From Phaeospirillum tilakii (GTDB lineage Bacteria; Pseudomonadota; Alphaproteobacteria; Rhodospirillales; Magnetospirillaceae): a stretch of 64,000 nt of DNA. The notes beneath the pieces were generated by a model that worked only from the letters and a program-made list of their open reading frames with translations, did no database searches and was not told the DNA's origin. The translations under genes and the position numbers were made by a program. Location of the stretch: assembly GCF_042683125.1 (NCBI RefSeq), contig NZ_JBHUIY010000017.1:23554-87553 (forward strand). The letters are read 5' to 3'. Every line of letters begins with the position of its first letter. Within the stretch, counting starts at the first letter, position 1. Positions 17,000-25,013 of this stretch are shown here, in pieces.

Positions 17000-17491
17000 T
17001 CAATTGATGGTGGCCGGCAGCGGCCGGTCAAGGTAACCGCGCTTGGCCCGGGCCTGCTGGATGATCAGCTCCAGCAGATCCTCGATCACCACCGCGTCCT
17101 GGGTATATTGGATTTCCTGGCCGGGCTTCAGTTCGTCCTCCTCGCCGCCCGGGCGCAGTTCGAGGAACTTGGCCCCGAGCAGCCCGTCGGTCTGGATCAG
17201 CGCGGCGGTGTCGGCCGGCAGGTGGACGTCGCCCTGCAACCGCAGGGTCAGCAGGGCACGGTAACGCCCGTCGAGCGCCTGGGCCGCCACGGTACCGACC
17301 TGGGCGCCGGACAGCCGCACCGCGGTGCCGACGGTGACGCCGTCGGCGCGGTTGAAGCGGGCGATCAGATCGTAATCCGACTGCTCGCCGCGCACCTGAT
17401 TGCCGACGAAGAACACCAGCATCATCGCCAGCATCCCGGCGAGCAGCACGACCCCGCCGATGACGGTGTCGCGGTCGTTGCGGCTGACCAT
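17000..17491 (-). CDS. MlaD-type MCE-domain protein (copy B)
   Basis: 163 residues: a membrane helix (about 9-30) and one MCE domain (SDYDLIARFNRADGVTVGT to QTDGLLGAKFLELRPG), then an amphipathic C-terminal helix (VVIEDLLELIIQQARAK). It is clearly paralogous to the next gene, with the same GLLG.KF.EL motif. Having two MlaD-like proteins in tandem suggests a mixed hexamer or two alternate ones. Copy B is read first in this minus-strand unit. Confidence 0.8.
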   Translation of the reverse strand: MVSRNDRDTVIGGVVLLAGMLAMMLVFFVGNQVRGEQSDYDLIARFNRADGVTVGTAVRLSGAQVGTVAAQALDGRYRALLTLRLQGDVHLPADTAALIQTDGLLGAKFLELRPGGEEDELKPGQEIQYTQDAVVIEDLLELIIQQARAKRGYLDRPLPATIN

Positions 17492-17556
17492 CTCCCCCTC
17501 GATTCCCTAAGCCCCGGATCCCCGGCCTGCGTTCAAATCCCCCGCGCGCGTCCGGC

Positions 17557-17913
17557 TCAGGCCGGGCGCCACGGCTGGTAATCGCCGGTGGCGGGCTCAC
17601 GCTGCCCGCCGGCGGCGTCGGCCCCGGGCGGCAGCTCGGCCCGGGCGGTGCCGGTCGGGTTGGCCCGGTGCGGCTTCTGCCACGGCCAGCGCGCCACCGC
17701 GTTGAGCGGGGCCTCGGCGGTGTGGTGCAGCCAGGCGTGCCATTCCGGCGGCACCCGCGACGCTTCCGCCTTGCCGCGATAGATCACCCAGCGCCGCGCC
17801 CGGCGCCGCGCCGGATCGGGCGCGCGCTCGGTATAATAACGGTTGCCGTCGGGATCGGTGCCGACCAGCCTGCCCCGGGTCCAGGTGAACAGCAGGGTGC
17901 CGAAAGTGGCCAT
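17557..17913 (-). CDS. NDUFA12-family NADH:ubiquinone oxidoreductase accessory subunit
   Basis: 118 residues. GTLLFTWTRGRLVGTDPDGNRYY, then RRWVIYRGKAEASRVPPEWH and WLHHTAEAPL match the B17.2/NDUFA12 signature, which is shared by alphaproteobacterial and mitochondrial complex I. The protein sits on the matrix/cytoplasmic arm near the quinone module. The C-terminal YQPWRP is a typical end. It heads a minus-strand group with the two mlaD-like genes (65-base gap), and is divergent from dnaB. Its presence supports an alphaproteobacterial origin. Confidence 0.88.
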   Translation of the reverse strand: MATFGTLLFTWTRGRLVGTDPDGNRYYTERAPDPARRRARRWVIYRGKAEASRVPPEWHAWLHHTAEAPLNAVARWPWQKPHRANPTGTARAELPPGADAAGGQREPATGDYQPWRPA

Positions 17914-18045
17914 CCTCGAATCCTCGGATCGATCAACGCTTCGGCCGGACTATAGGCGGAAGCGGCCGGTCGCGTCCAGCCCGGCGGGGCGGCGATGATC
18001 GGGTGTCGTGACAGCGCGGGCAAACCGGGCTAGAGTCCGCTCGCC

Positions 18046-19569
18046 ATGCCCCCCGAACCGTCCCGACACCTGACCGTTGCGGCCGAACCGACGCTGACGC
18101 GGGTCGCGCCCCACAATCACGAGGCCGAGCAGCAATTGCTCGGCGCGATCATGCTGTCCAACCGGGCGTTCGAGAAGGTCGCCGAGTTCCTCCGCCCCGA
18201 GCATTTCTCCGACCCGGTCCACCGCCGGGTGTTCGAGGCCTGCGGCAAGCTGATCGAGCGCGGCCAGATGGCCAATCCGGTCACGCTCAAGACCTATTTC
18301 GACAGCGACAACGCCCTGGCCGAGCTGGGCGGGATCGAGTATCTCGCTGCCTTGTCGAACTCGGTGGTGTCGGTGATCAATGCCGAGGAATATGGCCGGC
18401 TGATCTTCGACACCCACATGCGGCGCGAGCTGATCGGGCTGGGCGAGGACGTGGTCAACGCCGCCTATGCCCCGGCGATCGAGCAGACCGCGCTCGATCA
18501 GGTCCGCAGCGCCGAGGCCCGGCTGTACGAACTGGCCACCACCGGGCAGGCCGAGGGCGGCTTCCAGGCGTTCGGCGCGGTGCTGACCCAGGCGATCGCC
18601 GACGCCGAGGCGGCGCACAAGCGCCAGGGCAAGCTGTCCGGGGTGCCGACCGGGCTGGTCGATCTCGACGGCAAGCTGGGCGGCCTGCATGATTCCGACC
18701 TGCTGATCCTGGCCGGCCGCCCGTCGATGGGCAAGACCTCGCTCGCCACCAACATCGCCTTCAACGCCGCCAGCGCCTATCGCGAGGAGGTCGATGCCCT
18801 CGGCCGCAAGAAGGCGGTGGACGGGGCGATCACCGCCTTCTTCTCGCTCGAAATGTCGGCCGAGCAGCTCGCCACCCGCATCCTGGCCGAGCAGGCCGAG
18901 ATCGCCAGCCACAAGATCCGCCAGGGCGAGCTGTCGAACGAGGAATTCGAGCGGCTGGTGCTGGCGTCGCAGGCGCTGACCCGGCTGCCTTTGTTCATCG
19001 ACGACACCCCGGCGCTGACCATCTCGGCGGTGCGGACCCGGGCGCGGCGGCTGAAGCGCCAGCACGGGCTGGGGCTGATCGTGATCGACTACCTGCAATT
19101 GCTGCGCGGCAGCGGCGCCGGTGGCGGCAACGAGAACCGGGTGCAGGAAGTGTCGGAGATCACCCGTGGCCTCAAGGCGCTGGCCAAGGAACTGTCGGTG
19201 CCGGTGATCGCCCTGTCCCAGCTGTCGCGCGCGGTCGAGGCGCGCGAGGACAAGCGGCCGCAATTGTCGGATCTGCGCGAATCCGGTTCGATCGAACAGG
19301 ACGCCGACGTGGTGATGTTCGTGTTCCGCGAACAATATTATCTGGAGCGGGCCGAGCCGGGACGCCGCCCCGACGAGGCCGAGGACAAATTCAACGACCG
19401 CCATGCCCGCTGGCAGCAACGCTGCGAGGAGGTATGGAACACCGCCGAGGTGATCGTCGCCAAGCAGCGTCACGGGCCGGTCGGCACGGTGCGGCTGTCG
19501 TTCCGCGGCGAATACACCAAGTTCGGCAATCTGGCCGACCCCGGCCATTTCGAAGAGCCGGGTTTCTAA
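18046..19569 (+). CDS. dnaB: replicative DNA helicase DnaB
   Basis: 507 residues. The N-terminal DnaB domain (NHEAEQQLLGAIMLSNRAFE) binds primase and the C-terminal RecA-like helicase carries Walker A AGRPSMGKTS and Walker B LIVIDYLQLL. The ALSQLSRAVEAREDKRPQLS block and the end VGTVRLSFRGEYTKF are typical. No intein is present. It unwinds DNA as a hexamer at the replication fork. It is divergent from the NDUFA12 gene and is followed after 11 bases by alr. Confidence 0.97.
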   Translation: MPPEPSRHLTVAAEPTLTRVAPHNHEAEQQLLGAIMLSNRAFEKVAEFLRPEHFSDPVHRRVFEACGKLIERGQMANPVTLKTYFDSDNALAELGGIEYLAALSNSVVSVINAEEYGRLIFDTHMRRELIGLGEDVVNAAYAPAIEQTALDQVRSAEARLYELATTGQAEGGFQAFGAVLTQAIADAEAAHKRQGKLSGVPTGLVDLDGKLGGLHDSDLLILAGRPSMGKTSLATNIAFNAASAYREEVDALGRKKAVDGAITAFFSLEMSAEQLATRILAEQAEIASHKIRQGELSNEEFERLVLASQALTRLPLFIDDTPALTISAVRTRARRLKRQHGLGLIVIDYLQLLRGSGAGGGNENRVQEVSEITRGLKALAKELSVPVIALSQLSRAVEAREDKRPQLSDLRESGSIEQDADVVMFVFREQYYLERAEPGRRPDEAEDKFNDRHARWQQRCEEVWNTAEVIVAKQRHGPVGTVRLSFRGEYTKFGNLADPGHFEEPGF

Positions 19570-19580
19570 AGAGGGGTGTC

Positions 19581-20693
19581 ATGACCAATCCGTCCCATGC
19601 CGGCAGTCTGCTGACCGTCGATCTCGCCGCGATCGTCGCCAACTGGCGGCTGATCGCCCAGGGCGTCGCTCCGGCCAAGGTCGCCGCGGTGGTCAAGGCC
19701 GACGCCTACGGGTTGGGCGCGGCCCGGGTCGCCCCGGCCCTGGCCGCCGCCGGCTGCGACACCTTCGTCGTCGCCACCCTCGACGAGGGCATCGCCCTGC
19801 GCACCGTGCTGCCCGAGCCGGTGATCTTCGTCCTCAACGGCCCGCTGCCCGGCACCGAGGGCGAGTTCCTCGCCCACGCCCTGATCCCGGTGCTCAACAG
19901 CCTGGCCCAGTTGACCGGCTGGGCCAATTTCGCCCGCGCCGGCAGCGGCGCCCCGGCGGCGGCGCTGCACATCGACACCGGGATGAACCGGCTCGGCATC
20001 GACGAACTGGAACTGGAACGCCTCGCCGGCCGGCCCGACGTGCTGGCCCGGGTGCGGCCGGTGCTGGCCCTGTCGCATCTCGCCTGCGCCGACGAGCGCA
20101 GCCATCCGATGAACGCCGAGCAGCTCGCCCGCTTCACCCGGCTGGCCGGGCAGTTGCCGGCGATGCCGATGAGCCTCGCCGCCTCGGGCGGCTGCTTTCT
20201 CGGCCGCGCCTTCCATTTCGACATGGTGCGGCCGGGGGCGGCGCTGTACGGGCTCAACCCCACCCCGGACCGCCCCAATCCGATGGCGCAAGTCGTTCGT
20301 CTGCAAGGAAAAATCCTTCAGGTCCGTGACGTTGACAGCCCCCGGACCGTTGGGTATGGTGCCACCCATCGCGTTACCGGCCCGGGGCGGATCGCCACCG
20401 TGGCGGTGGGATACGCCGATGGCTGGTTCCGGTCGCTCGGCAATCGGGGCCATGCCATGCTCGGGGGGGTCAAGGTGCCGCTGGTCGGACGGGTGTCGAT
20501 GGATCTGGCCTGTTTCGACGTCAGCGCGCTCCCGCCCGAGATCGCCCATCCCGGGGCACTGGTCGATCTGATCGGCGCGGGCCAGACCGTCGATGACGTC
20601 GCCGCCGACGCCGGCACCATCGGCTACGAAATTCTCACCGCGCTGGGCGCCCGCCACCACCGCCGCTGGATCAGCGGGGAGGACGCGGCGTGA
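19581..20693 (+). CDS. alr: alanine racemase
   Basis: 370 residues. The PLP lysine motif AVVKADAYGLGA lies near residue 35, and the second catalytic tyrosine is in the VGRVSMDLACFDVS / MVRPGAALYGLNP region. It makes D-alanine for peptidoglycan. The ATG at 19581 follows GAGGGG. A stretch around 20290-20380 uses unusual A/T-ending codons and contains a consensus promoter reading on into mlaE. The stop overlaps the GTG start of mlaE. Confidence 0.95.
   Translation: MTNPSHAGSLLTVDLAAIVANWRLIAQGVAPAKVAAVVKADAYGLGAARVAPALAAAGCDTFVVATLDEGIALRTVLPEPVIFVLNGPLPGTEGEFLAHALIPVLNSLAQLTGWANFARAGSGAPAAALHIDTGMNRLGIDELELERLAGRPDVLARVRPVLALSHLACADERSHPMNAEQLARFTRLAGQLPAMPMSLAASGGCFLGRAFHFDMVRPGAALYGLNPTPDRPNPMAQVVRLQGKILQVRDVDSPRTVGYGATHRVTGPGRIATVAVGYADGWFRSLGNRGHAMLGGVKVPLVGRVSMDLACFDVSALPPEIAHPGALVDLIGAGQTVDDVAADAGTIGYEILTALGARHHRRWISGEDAA
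20332..20360 (+). promoter_or_regulatory. consensus promoter inside alr, probably for mlaEF
   Basis: TTGACA (20332-20337), a 17-base spacer, TATGGT (20355-20360). The -10 is the same as at rpmG. The surrounding codons (GTT, CGT, CTT, AAA) break the G/C-ending habit of the gene. Predicted transcripts would start about 320 bases before mlaE. Confidence 0.5.
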
Positions 20694-21499
20694 CGGCGCT
20701 GCTGACCGCGCTGGGCCGGGGCGGGCTCGGGGTGCTGGCCCAGTTGGGCCGGGTGTTCCTCGGCTTCCTCGCCCAGATCGGCCGCGTTTCCGCCTTCACC
20801 GCGGTGGCGCTGTCGCACACGGTGCGGCCGCCGTTCTATCCCCGCCTGATCCTGCGCCAGATGATCGAGATCGGCTATTTCTCGCTGCCGGTGGTGGGGT
20901 TGACCGCGATCTTCACCGGCATGGTGCTGGCGCTGCAAAGCTATACCGGCTTCGCCCGTTTCTCGGCCGAGGGCGCGGTGGCGACGGTGGTGGTGCTGTC
21001 GATGACCCGCGAACTGGCCCCGGTGCTGGCCGGGCTGATGGTGGCGGGCCGGGTCGGCGCGGCGATGGCGGCCGAGATCGGCACCATGCGCGTCACCGAG
21101 CAGCTCGACGCCCTGACCACCCTGTCGACCAACCCGTTCAAGTACCTGATCGCCCCCCGGCTGATCGCCGGCCTCTTGATGGTGCCGCTGCTGGTGCTGA
21201 TCGCCGACATCATCGGCGTGTTCGGCGGCTATCTGGTCGGGGTCTACAAGCTGAACTTCAATTCGGCCACCTACATCACCCGCACCTGGGATTACCTCGA
21301 GGCGCTCGACGTGATCTCCGGCCTGGCCAAGGCGGCGGTGTTCGGGTTCCTGATCACCCTGCTCGGCTGCTACAACGGCTATTATTCCAAGGGCGGAGCG
21401 CAGGGGGTGGGTGCCGCCACCACCAACGCGGTGGTGTCCTCGGCGATCATGATCCTGGTGTTCAACTACCTGATCACCGCTTTGTTCTTCGGTAAGTGA
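20690..21499 (+). CDS. mlaE: MlaE-type phospholipid ABC transporter permease
   Basis: 269 residues, GTG start overlapping the alr stop. It is a MlaE/YrbE permease: an N-terminal amphipathic segment, then about five membrane helices with MTRELAPVLAGLMVAGRVGA and AAEIGTMRVTEQLDALTTL, the family signature that contacts the ATPase. With MlaF and MlaD it moves phospholipid between the inner membrane and the periplasm to keep outer-membrane lipid asymmetry. mlaB and mlaC are not seen here. Confidence 0.92.
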   Translation: MTALLTALGRGGLGVLAQLGRVFLGFLAQIGRVSAFTAVALSHTVRPPFYPRLILRQMIEIGYFSLPVVGLTAIFTGMVLALQSYTGFARFSAEGAVATVVVLSMTRELAPVLAGLMVAGRVGAAMAAEIGTMRVTEQLDALTTLSTNPFKYLIAPRLIAGLLMVPLLVLIADIIGVFGGYLVGVYKLNFNSATYITRTWDYLEALDVISGLAKAAVFGFLITLLGCYNGYYSKGGAQGVGAATTNAVVSSAIMILVFNYLITALFFGK

Positions 21500-21509
21500 G
21501 GCCCGCCCG

Positions 21510-22286
21510 GTGACCGACGCCGCCCCCAAGATCGTCCTGACCGATCTGCACAAGTCGTTCGGCCCCAAGCGGGTGCTGGAAGGGATCGACCTGTCGATCG
21601 GCCGCGGCGAATCGCTGGTGGTGATCGGCGGCTCCGGCACCGGCAAGTCGGTGATGCTGAAATGCATCCTCGGCCTGCTGCGGCCCGAGCAGGGCTCGAT
21701 CCGCATCGACGGCGAGGAGGTGGTCGGCATCTCCGCCCGCGAGCGCGACCGGGTGATGCGCAAGTTCGGCATGCTGTTCCAGGGCGGCGCGCTGTTCGAT
21801 TCGCTGCGGGTGTGGGAGAACGTCGCCTTCGGCCTGATCCAGGGCCAGCGGATGAAGCGGGCCAAGGCGCGCGACATCGCGATCGAGAAACTGGCCCAGG
21901 TCGGCCTCGCCGCCTCGGCCGGGGCGCTCTACCCGTCCGAACTGTCGGGCGGCATGCAGAAGCGCGTGGCCCTGGCCCGCGCCATCGCCACCAACCCGGA
22001 AATCATCTTCTTCGACGAGCCGACCACCGGCCTCGACCCGATCATGGCCGACGTGATCAACGGCCTGATCGTCAAATGCGTCAAGGAGGTCGGCGCCACC
22101 GCCCTGTCGATCACCCACGACATGGCCAGCGCCCGCAAGATCGCCGACCGCATCGCCATGCTCTACAAAGGCCGGCTGATCTGGGTCGGCCCGGCCAGCG
22201 AGATCGAATCCTCCGGCAACCCCTACGTCGATCAGTTCATCCACGGCCGCGAGGAAGGCCCGATCCAGATGGAACTGCGCGCCTGA
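21510..22286 (+). CDS. mlaF: MlaF-type phospholipid ABC transporter ATPase
   Basis: 258 residues, GTG start 10 bases after mlaE. Walker A GGSGTGKS, signature LSGGMQKRVALARA, Walker B IIFFDEPTTGLDP and the H-loop SITHDMASA are all intact. The C-terminal end (VDQFIHGREEGPIQ) is the MlaF-type tail that reaches over the neighbouring subunit. It powers MlaE. It ends before a repeat element whose right-hand hairpin carries a T-run and likely terminates the alr-mlaEF transcript. Confidence 0.93.
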   Translation: MTDAAPKIVLTDLHKSFGPKRVLEGIDLSIGRGESLVVIGGSGTGKSVMLKCILGLLRPEQGSIRIDGEEVVGISARERDRVMRKFGMLFQGGALFDSLRVWENVAFGLIQGQRMKRAKARDIAIEKLAQVGLAASAGALYPSELSGGMQKRVALARAIATNPEIIFFDEPTTGLDPIMADVINGLIVKCVKEVGATALSITHDMASARKIADRIAMLYKGRLIWVGPASEIESSGNPYVDQFIHGREEGPIQMELRA

Positions 22287-22300
22287 CGGCGTGATGATCG

Positions 22301-22466
22301 CGGGCTCCGCCCGGACCCGCCAGGAGCCAGCGGCTCCTGGACCTGCTTCGATGGGAGTACGCGGCAGACGCTTGCGCCCAAGCTGAAGGCTGATCGGGCT
22401 CCCGACCATTGATGCTGGTCCAGGAGCCGCTGGCTCCTGGCGGGTGCGGGCAGAGCCCGCGTTTTT
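22301..22466 (+). terminator. composite double-hairpin repeat with T-tailed terminator after mlaF
   Basis: CGGGC-TCC-GCCCG (22301-22313), CCAGGAGCC-AGC-GGCTCCTGG (22320-22340), then the inverse half CCAGGAGCC-GCT-GGCTCCTGG (22420-22440) and GCGGGC-AGA-GCCCGC (22446-22460) followed by GTTTTT. The B stem differs from the AAGGGCC form elsewhere but keeps full pairing. The core again holds TCGATGGGAG and CTCCCGACCATTGATG. The last hairpin plus T-run is a rho-independent terminator on the plus strand. Confidence 0.8.
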
Positions 22467-23148
22467 AGCCTTCCTTCCGCCGCAGGCGCAGCATCTGGTT
22501 GGCCCCCTTCTGAAACTCGTACTCCACCGGAACGACCTCGCTGTAGTGCCCCTCGCCCTCCAGCGCCCGCCGCAATGGCTCAAGATGGCCTGAGACGTTA
22601 TTGTCGAGATCGAGCAGCGGAAAGATCCGCGCCTCGGGGGCGACACGCAGCATGGCGCGGACGGCGGCGAGATGAGCCTCGAACCCCAGATAGGCGCTGT
22701 ACAGAAACAGCAGGTGCGAACAGAGGGCCAGATCGAAACTGTCGTCACCGAACGGCAGATCCGGCAGACGGCCGACGATGTAACGCCCCGCCGCCCGCCC
22801 GACCCCATAATCATTGAGGAACAGCCCCATCGCCCCCAGCCGCAGCAGGGCCAGCCCGGCGATGTCGGGGATGGTGGTCCAGACATACTGGTCGCGGTTG
22901 GCCTCGGTCTGGCTCAGCACGGTGTCGGCGGTGGCGCGGATGCGGTCGCGGATCGCCCCGGCCGGGACCTGGTAGAGCGGATCGACCGACACCATCCGCC
23001 CGCCCCGGGCGGTCAGCTCGGCGTTGGCGCTGGCCGGGCCATCGCCGCAGCCGAGCAGACGCAGATCGAGGTCGGCGTCGGACAAGGCGAACATCTCGCG
23101 GTATTCCTCGAGGGTCCGCCCCCAGGGAACGATCTCGTCCAGTTGCAT
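22465..23148 (-). CDS. SAM-dependent methyltransferase-like protein
   Basis: 227 residues. LRLLGCGDGPASANAELTARG is a motif I-like loop (GCGDGP) of class I methyltransferases, followed by MVSVDPLYQV, and LPFGDDSFDLALCSHLLFLY is the motif IV region. The family commonly has SAM-dependent methyltransferase annotation, but the substrate is unknown and catalytic activity is not shown by the sequence. The start at 23148 (MQLDEI) follows GGGAGG; the longer frame to 23205 is not needed. It is read in the same direction as the chorismate mutase and gshA genes, 22 bases after the first of these. Confidence 0.65.
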   Translation of the reverse strand: MQLDEIVPWGRTLEEYREMFALSDADLDLRLLGCGDGPASANAELTARGGRMVSVDPLYQVPAGAIRDRIRATADTVLSQTEANRDQYVWTTIPDIAGLALLRLGAMGLFLNDYGVGRAAGRYIVGRLPDLPFGDDSFDLALCSHLLFLYSAYLGFEAHLAAVRAMLRVAPEARIFPLLDLDNNVSGHLEPLRRALEGEGHYSEVVPVEYEFQKGANQMLRLRRKEG

Positions 23149-23170
23149 CGCCGCCGCCTCCCCCTCCCGG

Positions 23171-23470
23171 TCAGGGCGCCGCGTGGGCGCGGGTCCAGAC
23201 TCCATCCTCGAACGCGATGTAGGCGTCGATCATCGCGCGGTAGATCCGCTCGATCAGATCGGGATCGATCTCCTGCTCGCCGGCCAGGGCGCGGACCTTG
23301 ACGATGATGTCCTCGATGCGGGGGTGATCGACCACGGCGTCGCGGCTCGGCTTGAGCTGGCCGGCCTGACGGACATAGCCGGCCCGCTCGGCCAGCAGCG
23401 GAACGATGATGCGGTCAAGGCGGTCGATGTTGGCGCGCACCTCGGCGAGCGAGCCGCAGGGAACAATCAT
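23171..23470 (-). CDS. AroQ-type chorismate mutase domain protein
   Basis: 99 residues in one domain: VRANIDRLDRIIVPLLAERA, GQLKPSRDAVVDHPRIEDI, then DPDLIERIYRAMIDAYIAFE. This is the three-helix AroQ pattern, with the first-helix Arg and the LKPSR Lys placed as in chorismate mutases and isochorismate-pyruvate lyases (PchB). It would convert chorismate to prephenate or act as a PchB-type lyase; the sequence does not decide. No aromatic or siderophore gene is beside it. It starts 13 bases after gshA and is co-directional. Confidence 0.72.
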   Translation of the reverse strand: MIVPCGSLAEVRANIDRLDRIIVPLLAERAGYVRQAGQLKPSRDAVVDHPRIEDIIVKVRALAGEQEIDPDLIERIYRAMIDAYIAFEDGVWTRAHAAP

Positions 23471-23483
23471 GGAAAGGATCCTG

Positions 23484-24851
23484 TCAGTAGGCGTATTCGG
23501 AAAACAGCGGATCGACCTTGCCGCCCCAACGGTCGGCAAAGGCCTCCAGCATCTCCTCGGCGGCGGTGACGCCGTTGCGGGCGATGCTGTCGAGCGGGCT
23601 GAGGAAAATGCTCTCGTCCCGCCCGGATTCATTATAACGGCCGCGCCGCCGCAGCCCCTCGGCCGCCAGTTCGATCATGTCGATCGCCACGTCGCGCACG
23701 GTGCGGCCGGCGATGGTGGCGTCGAGCCCGAGCCGGGCGACGTCCTGGCGCAGCGCCTCGCGCTGTTCGGCGCTCCAGTCCTTGGCCAGCTCCCACGCCC
23801 CGTCGAGCGCGACCGCGTCATACAGCAGCCCGGTCCACAGCGCCGGCAGCGCCACCAGCCGCCGCCACGGCCCGCCATCGGCGCCGCGCATCTCGAGGAA
23901 CTTCTTGAGCCGCACGTCGGGGAAGGCGGTGGTGAGATGGTCGCTCCAGTCGCCCAGGGTCGGCCGCTCGCCCGGCAGCGCCGGCAGCCGCCCGGCCATG
24001 AAGTCGCGGAAGCTCTGGCCGGCGGCGTCGATGTAGCGCCCGTCGCGATAGACGAAATACATCGGCACGTCGAGCATCCACTCGACGTAACGCTCGAACC
24101 CCATCCCCTCCTCGAAGGCGAAGGGCAGGCCGCCGGTGCGGGCCGGGTCGGTGTCGGTCCACACGTCGGCGCGGGCCGACAGCAGGCCCGAGGGCTGGCC
24201 GTCGATGAAGGGCGAACTGGCGAACAGCGCGGTGGCGACCGGCTGCAATGCCAGCGACACCCGCAGCTTGCGCACCATGTCGGCCTCGGAGGCGAAATCG
24301 AGGTTCACCTGCACCGTACAGGTGCGCAGCATCATGTCGAGGCCCTTGCCGCCCACCGTCGGCATGTGGCGGCGCATGATGTCGTAGCGGCCCTTGGGCA
24401 TCCACGGGATCTCGTCGCGGTGCCATTTCGGCTGGAAGCCGGTGCCGAGGAAGGCGATGCCGAGCGGCTCGGCCACCGTCTTGACCTGATCGAGATGGGT
24501 GGTGACCTCGGCGGCGGTCTGGTGCAGATCGGCCATCAGGCCGCCCGACAGCTCGAACTGGCCGCCCGGCTCCAGCGTCACCGAGGCCCCGGCCCCGTCG
24601 ATCAGGGCGATCACCTGCCCGTTTTCCTCGACCGGCTGCCAGCCGAGGCGACAGAGCCCCTCCAGCAGCGCCCGAATGCCGCGCGGGCCGTCATAGGGCA
24701 GCGGCCGCAGATCGTCGGTGGTGAAGGCGAACTTTTCGTGCTCGGTGCCGATCCGCCAGTCTTCGGCGGGTTTACAGCCGGCTTCGAGGGCCTCGACCAG
24801 TTGGCGCGTCCCGGTAACCGGCTCGGCGCTTGGCACCGCTGGGGCGGACAT
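23484..24851 (-). CDS. gshA: glutamate-cysteine ligase (plant/alphaproteobacterial type)
   Basis: 455 residues. WRIGTEHEKFAF near the N-terminus, ASVTLEPGGQFELSGG and the GLDMMLRTCTVQVNLDF block are signatures of the class found in plants and alphaproteobacteria. It joins glutamate and cysteine in the first step of glutathione synthesis, in the cytosol. An upstream GGGAG ribosome site supports the start at 24851. It heads a minus-strand group with the chorismate mutase and methyltransferase-like genes. gshB is not in the window. Confidence 0.93.
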   Translation of the reverse strand: MSAPAVPSAEPVTGTRQLVEALEAGCKPAEDWRIGTEHEKFAFTTDDLRPLPYDGPRGIRALLEGLCRLGWQPVEENGQVIALIDGAGASVTLEPGGQFELSGGLMADLHQTAAEVTTHLDQVKTVAEPLGIAFLGTGFQPKWHRDEIPWMPKGRYDIMRRHMPTVGGKGLDMMLRTCTVQVNLDFASEADMVRKLRVSLALQPVATALFASSPFIDGQPSGLLSARADVWTDTDPARTGGLPFAFEEGMGFERYVEWMLDVPMYFVYRDGRYIDAAGQSFRDFMAGRLPALPGERPTLGDWSDHLTTAFPDVRLKKFLEMRGADGGPWRRLVALPALWTGLLYDAVALDGAWELAKDWSAEQREALRQDVARLGLDATIAGRTVRDVAIDMIELAAEGLRRRGRYNESGRDESIFLSPLDSIARNGVTAAEEMLEAFADRWGGKVDPLFSEYAY

Positions 24852-25013
24852 AAGGCAGGCTCCCGTTAGAGATGAACGGGGCTAGCAAACGACACGGGCG
24901 GCGCGGGCGTCAAGCGGCGAATCAATCCGGCCCCGGGCTGCATTAAGGTGTTGCGAAAAGATGGCCCGAGGGCTTAGGTCTGGCCCCGTCGTTTCCCGTC
25001 GTTCCGGTGCCCC

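Noticed and set aside
24852..25013. Possible tRNA or riboswitch between gshA and the PanD-like gene
   Set aside because: No cloverleaf, anticodon arm or known aptamer core could be drawn; it is read as a plain divergent promoter region.
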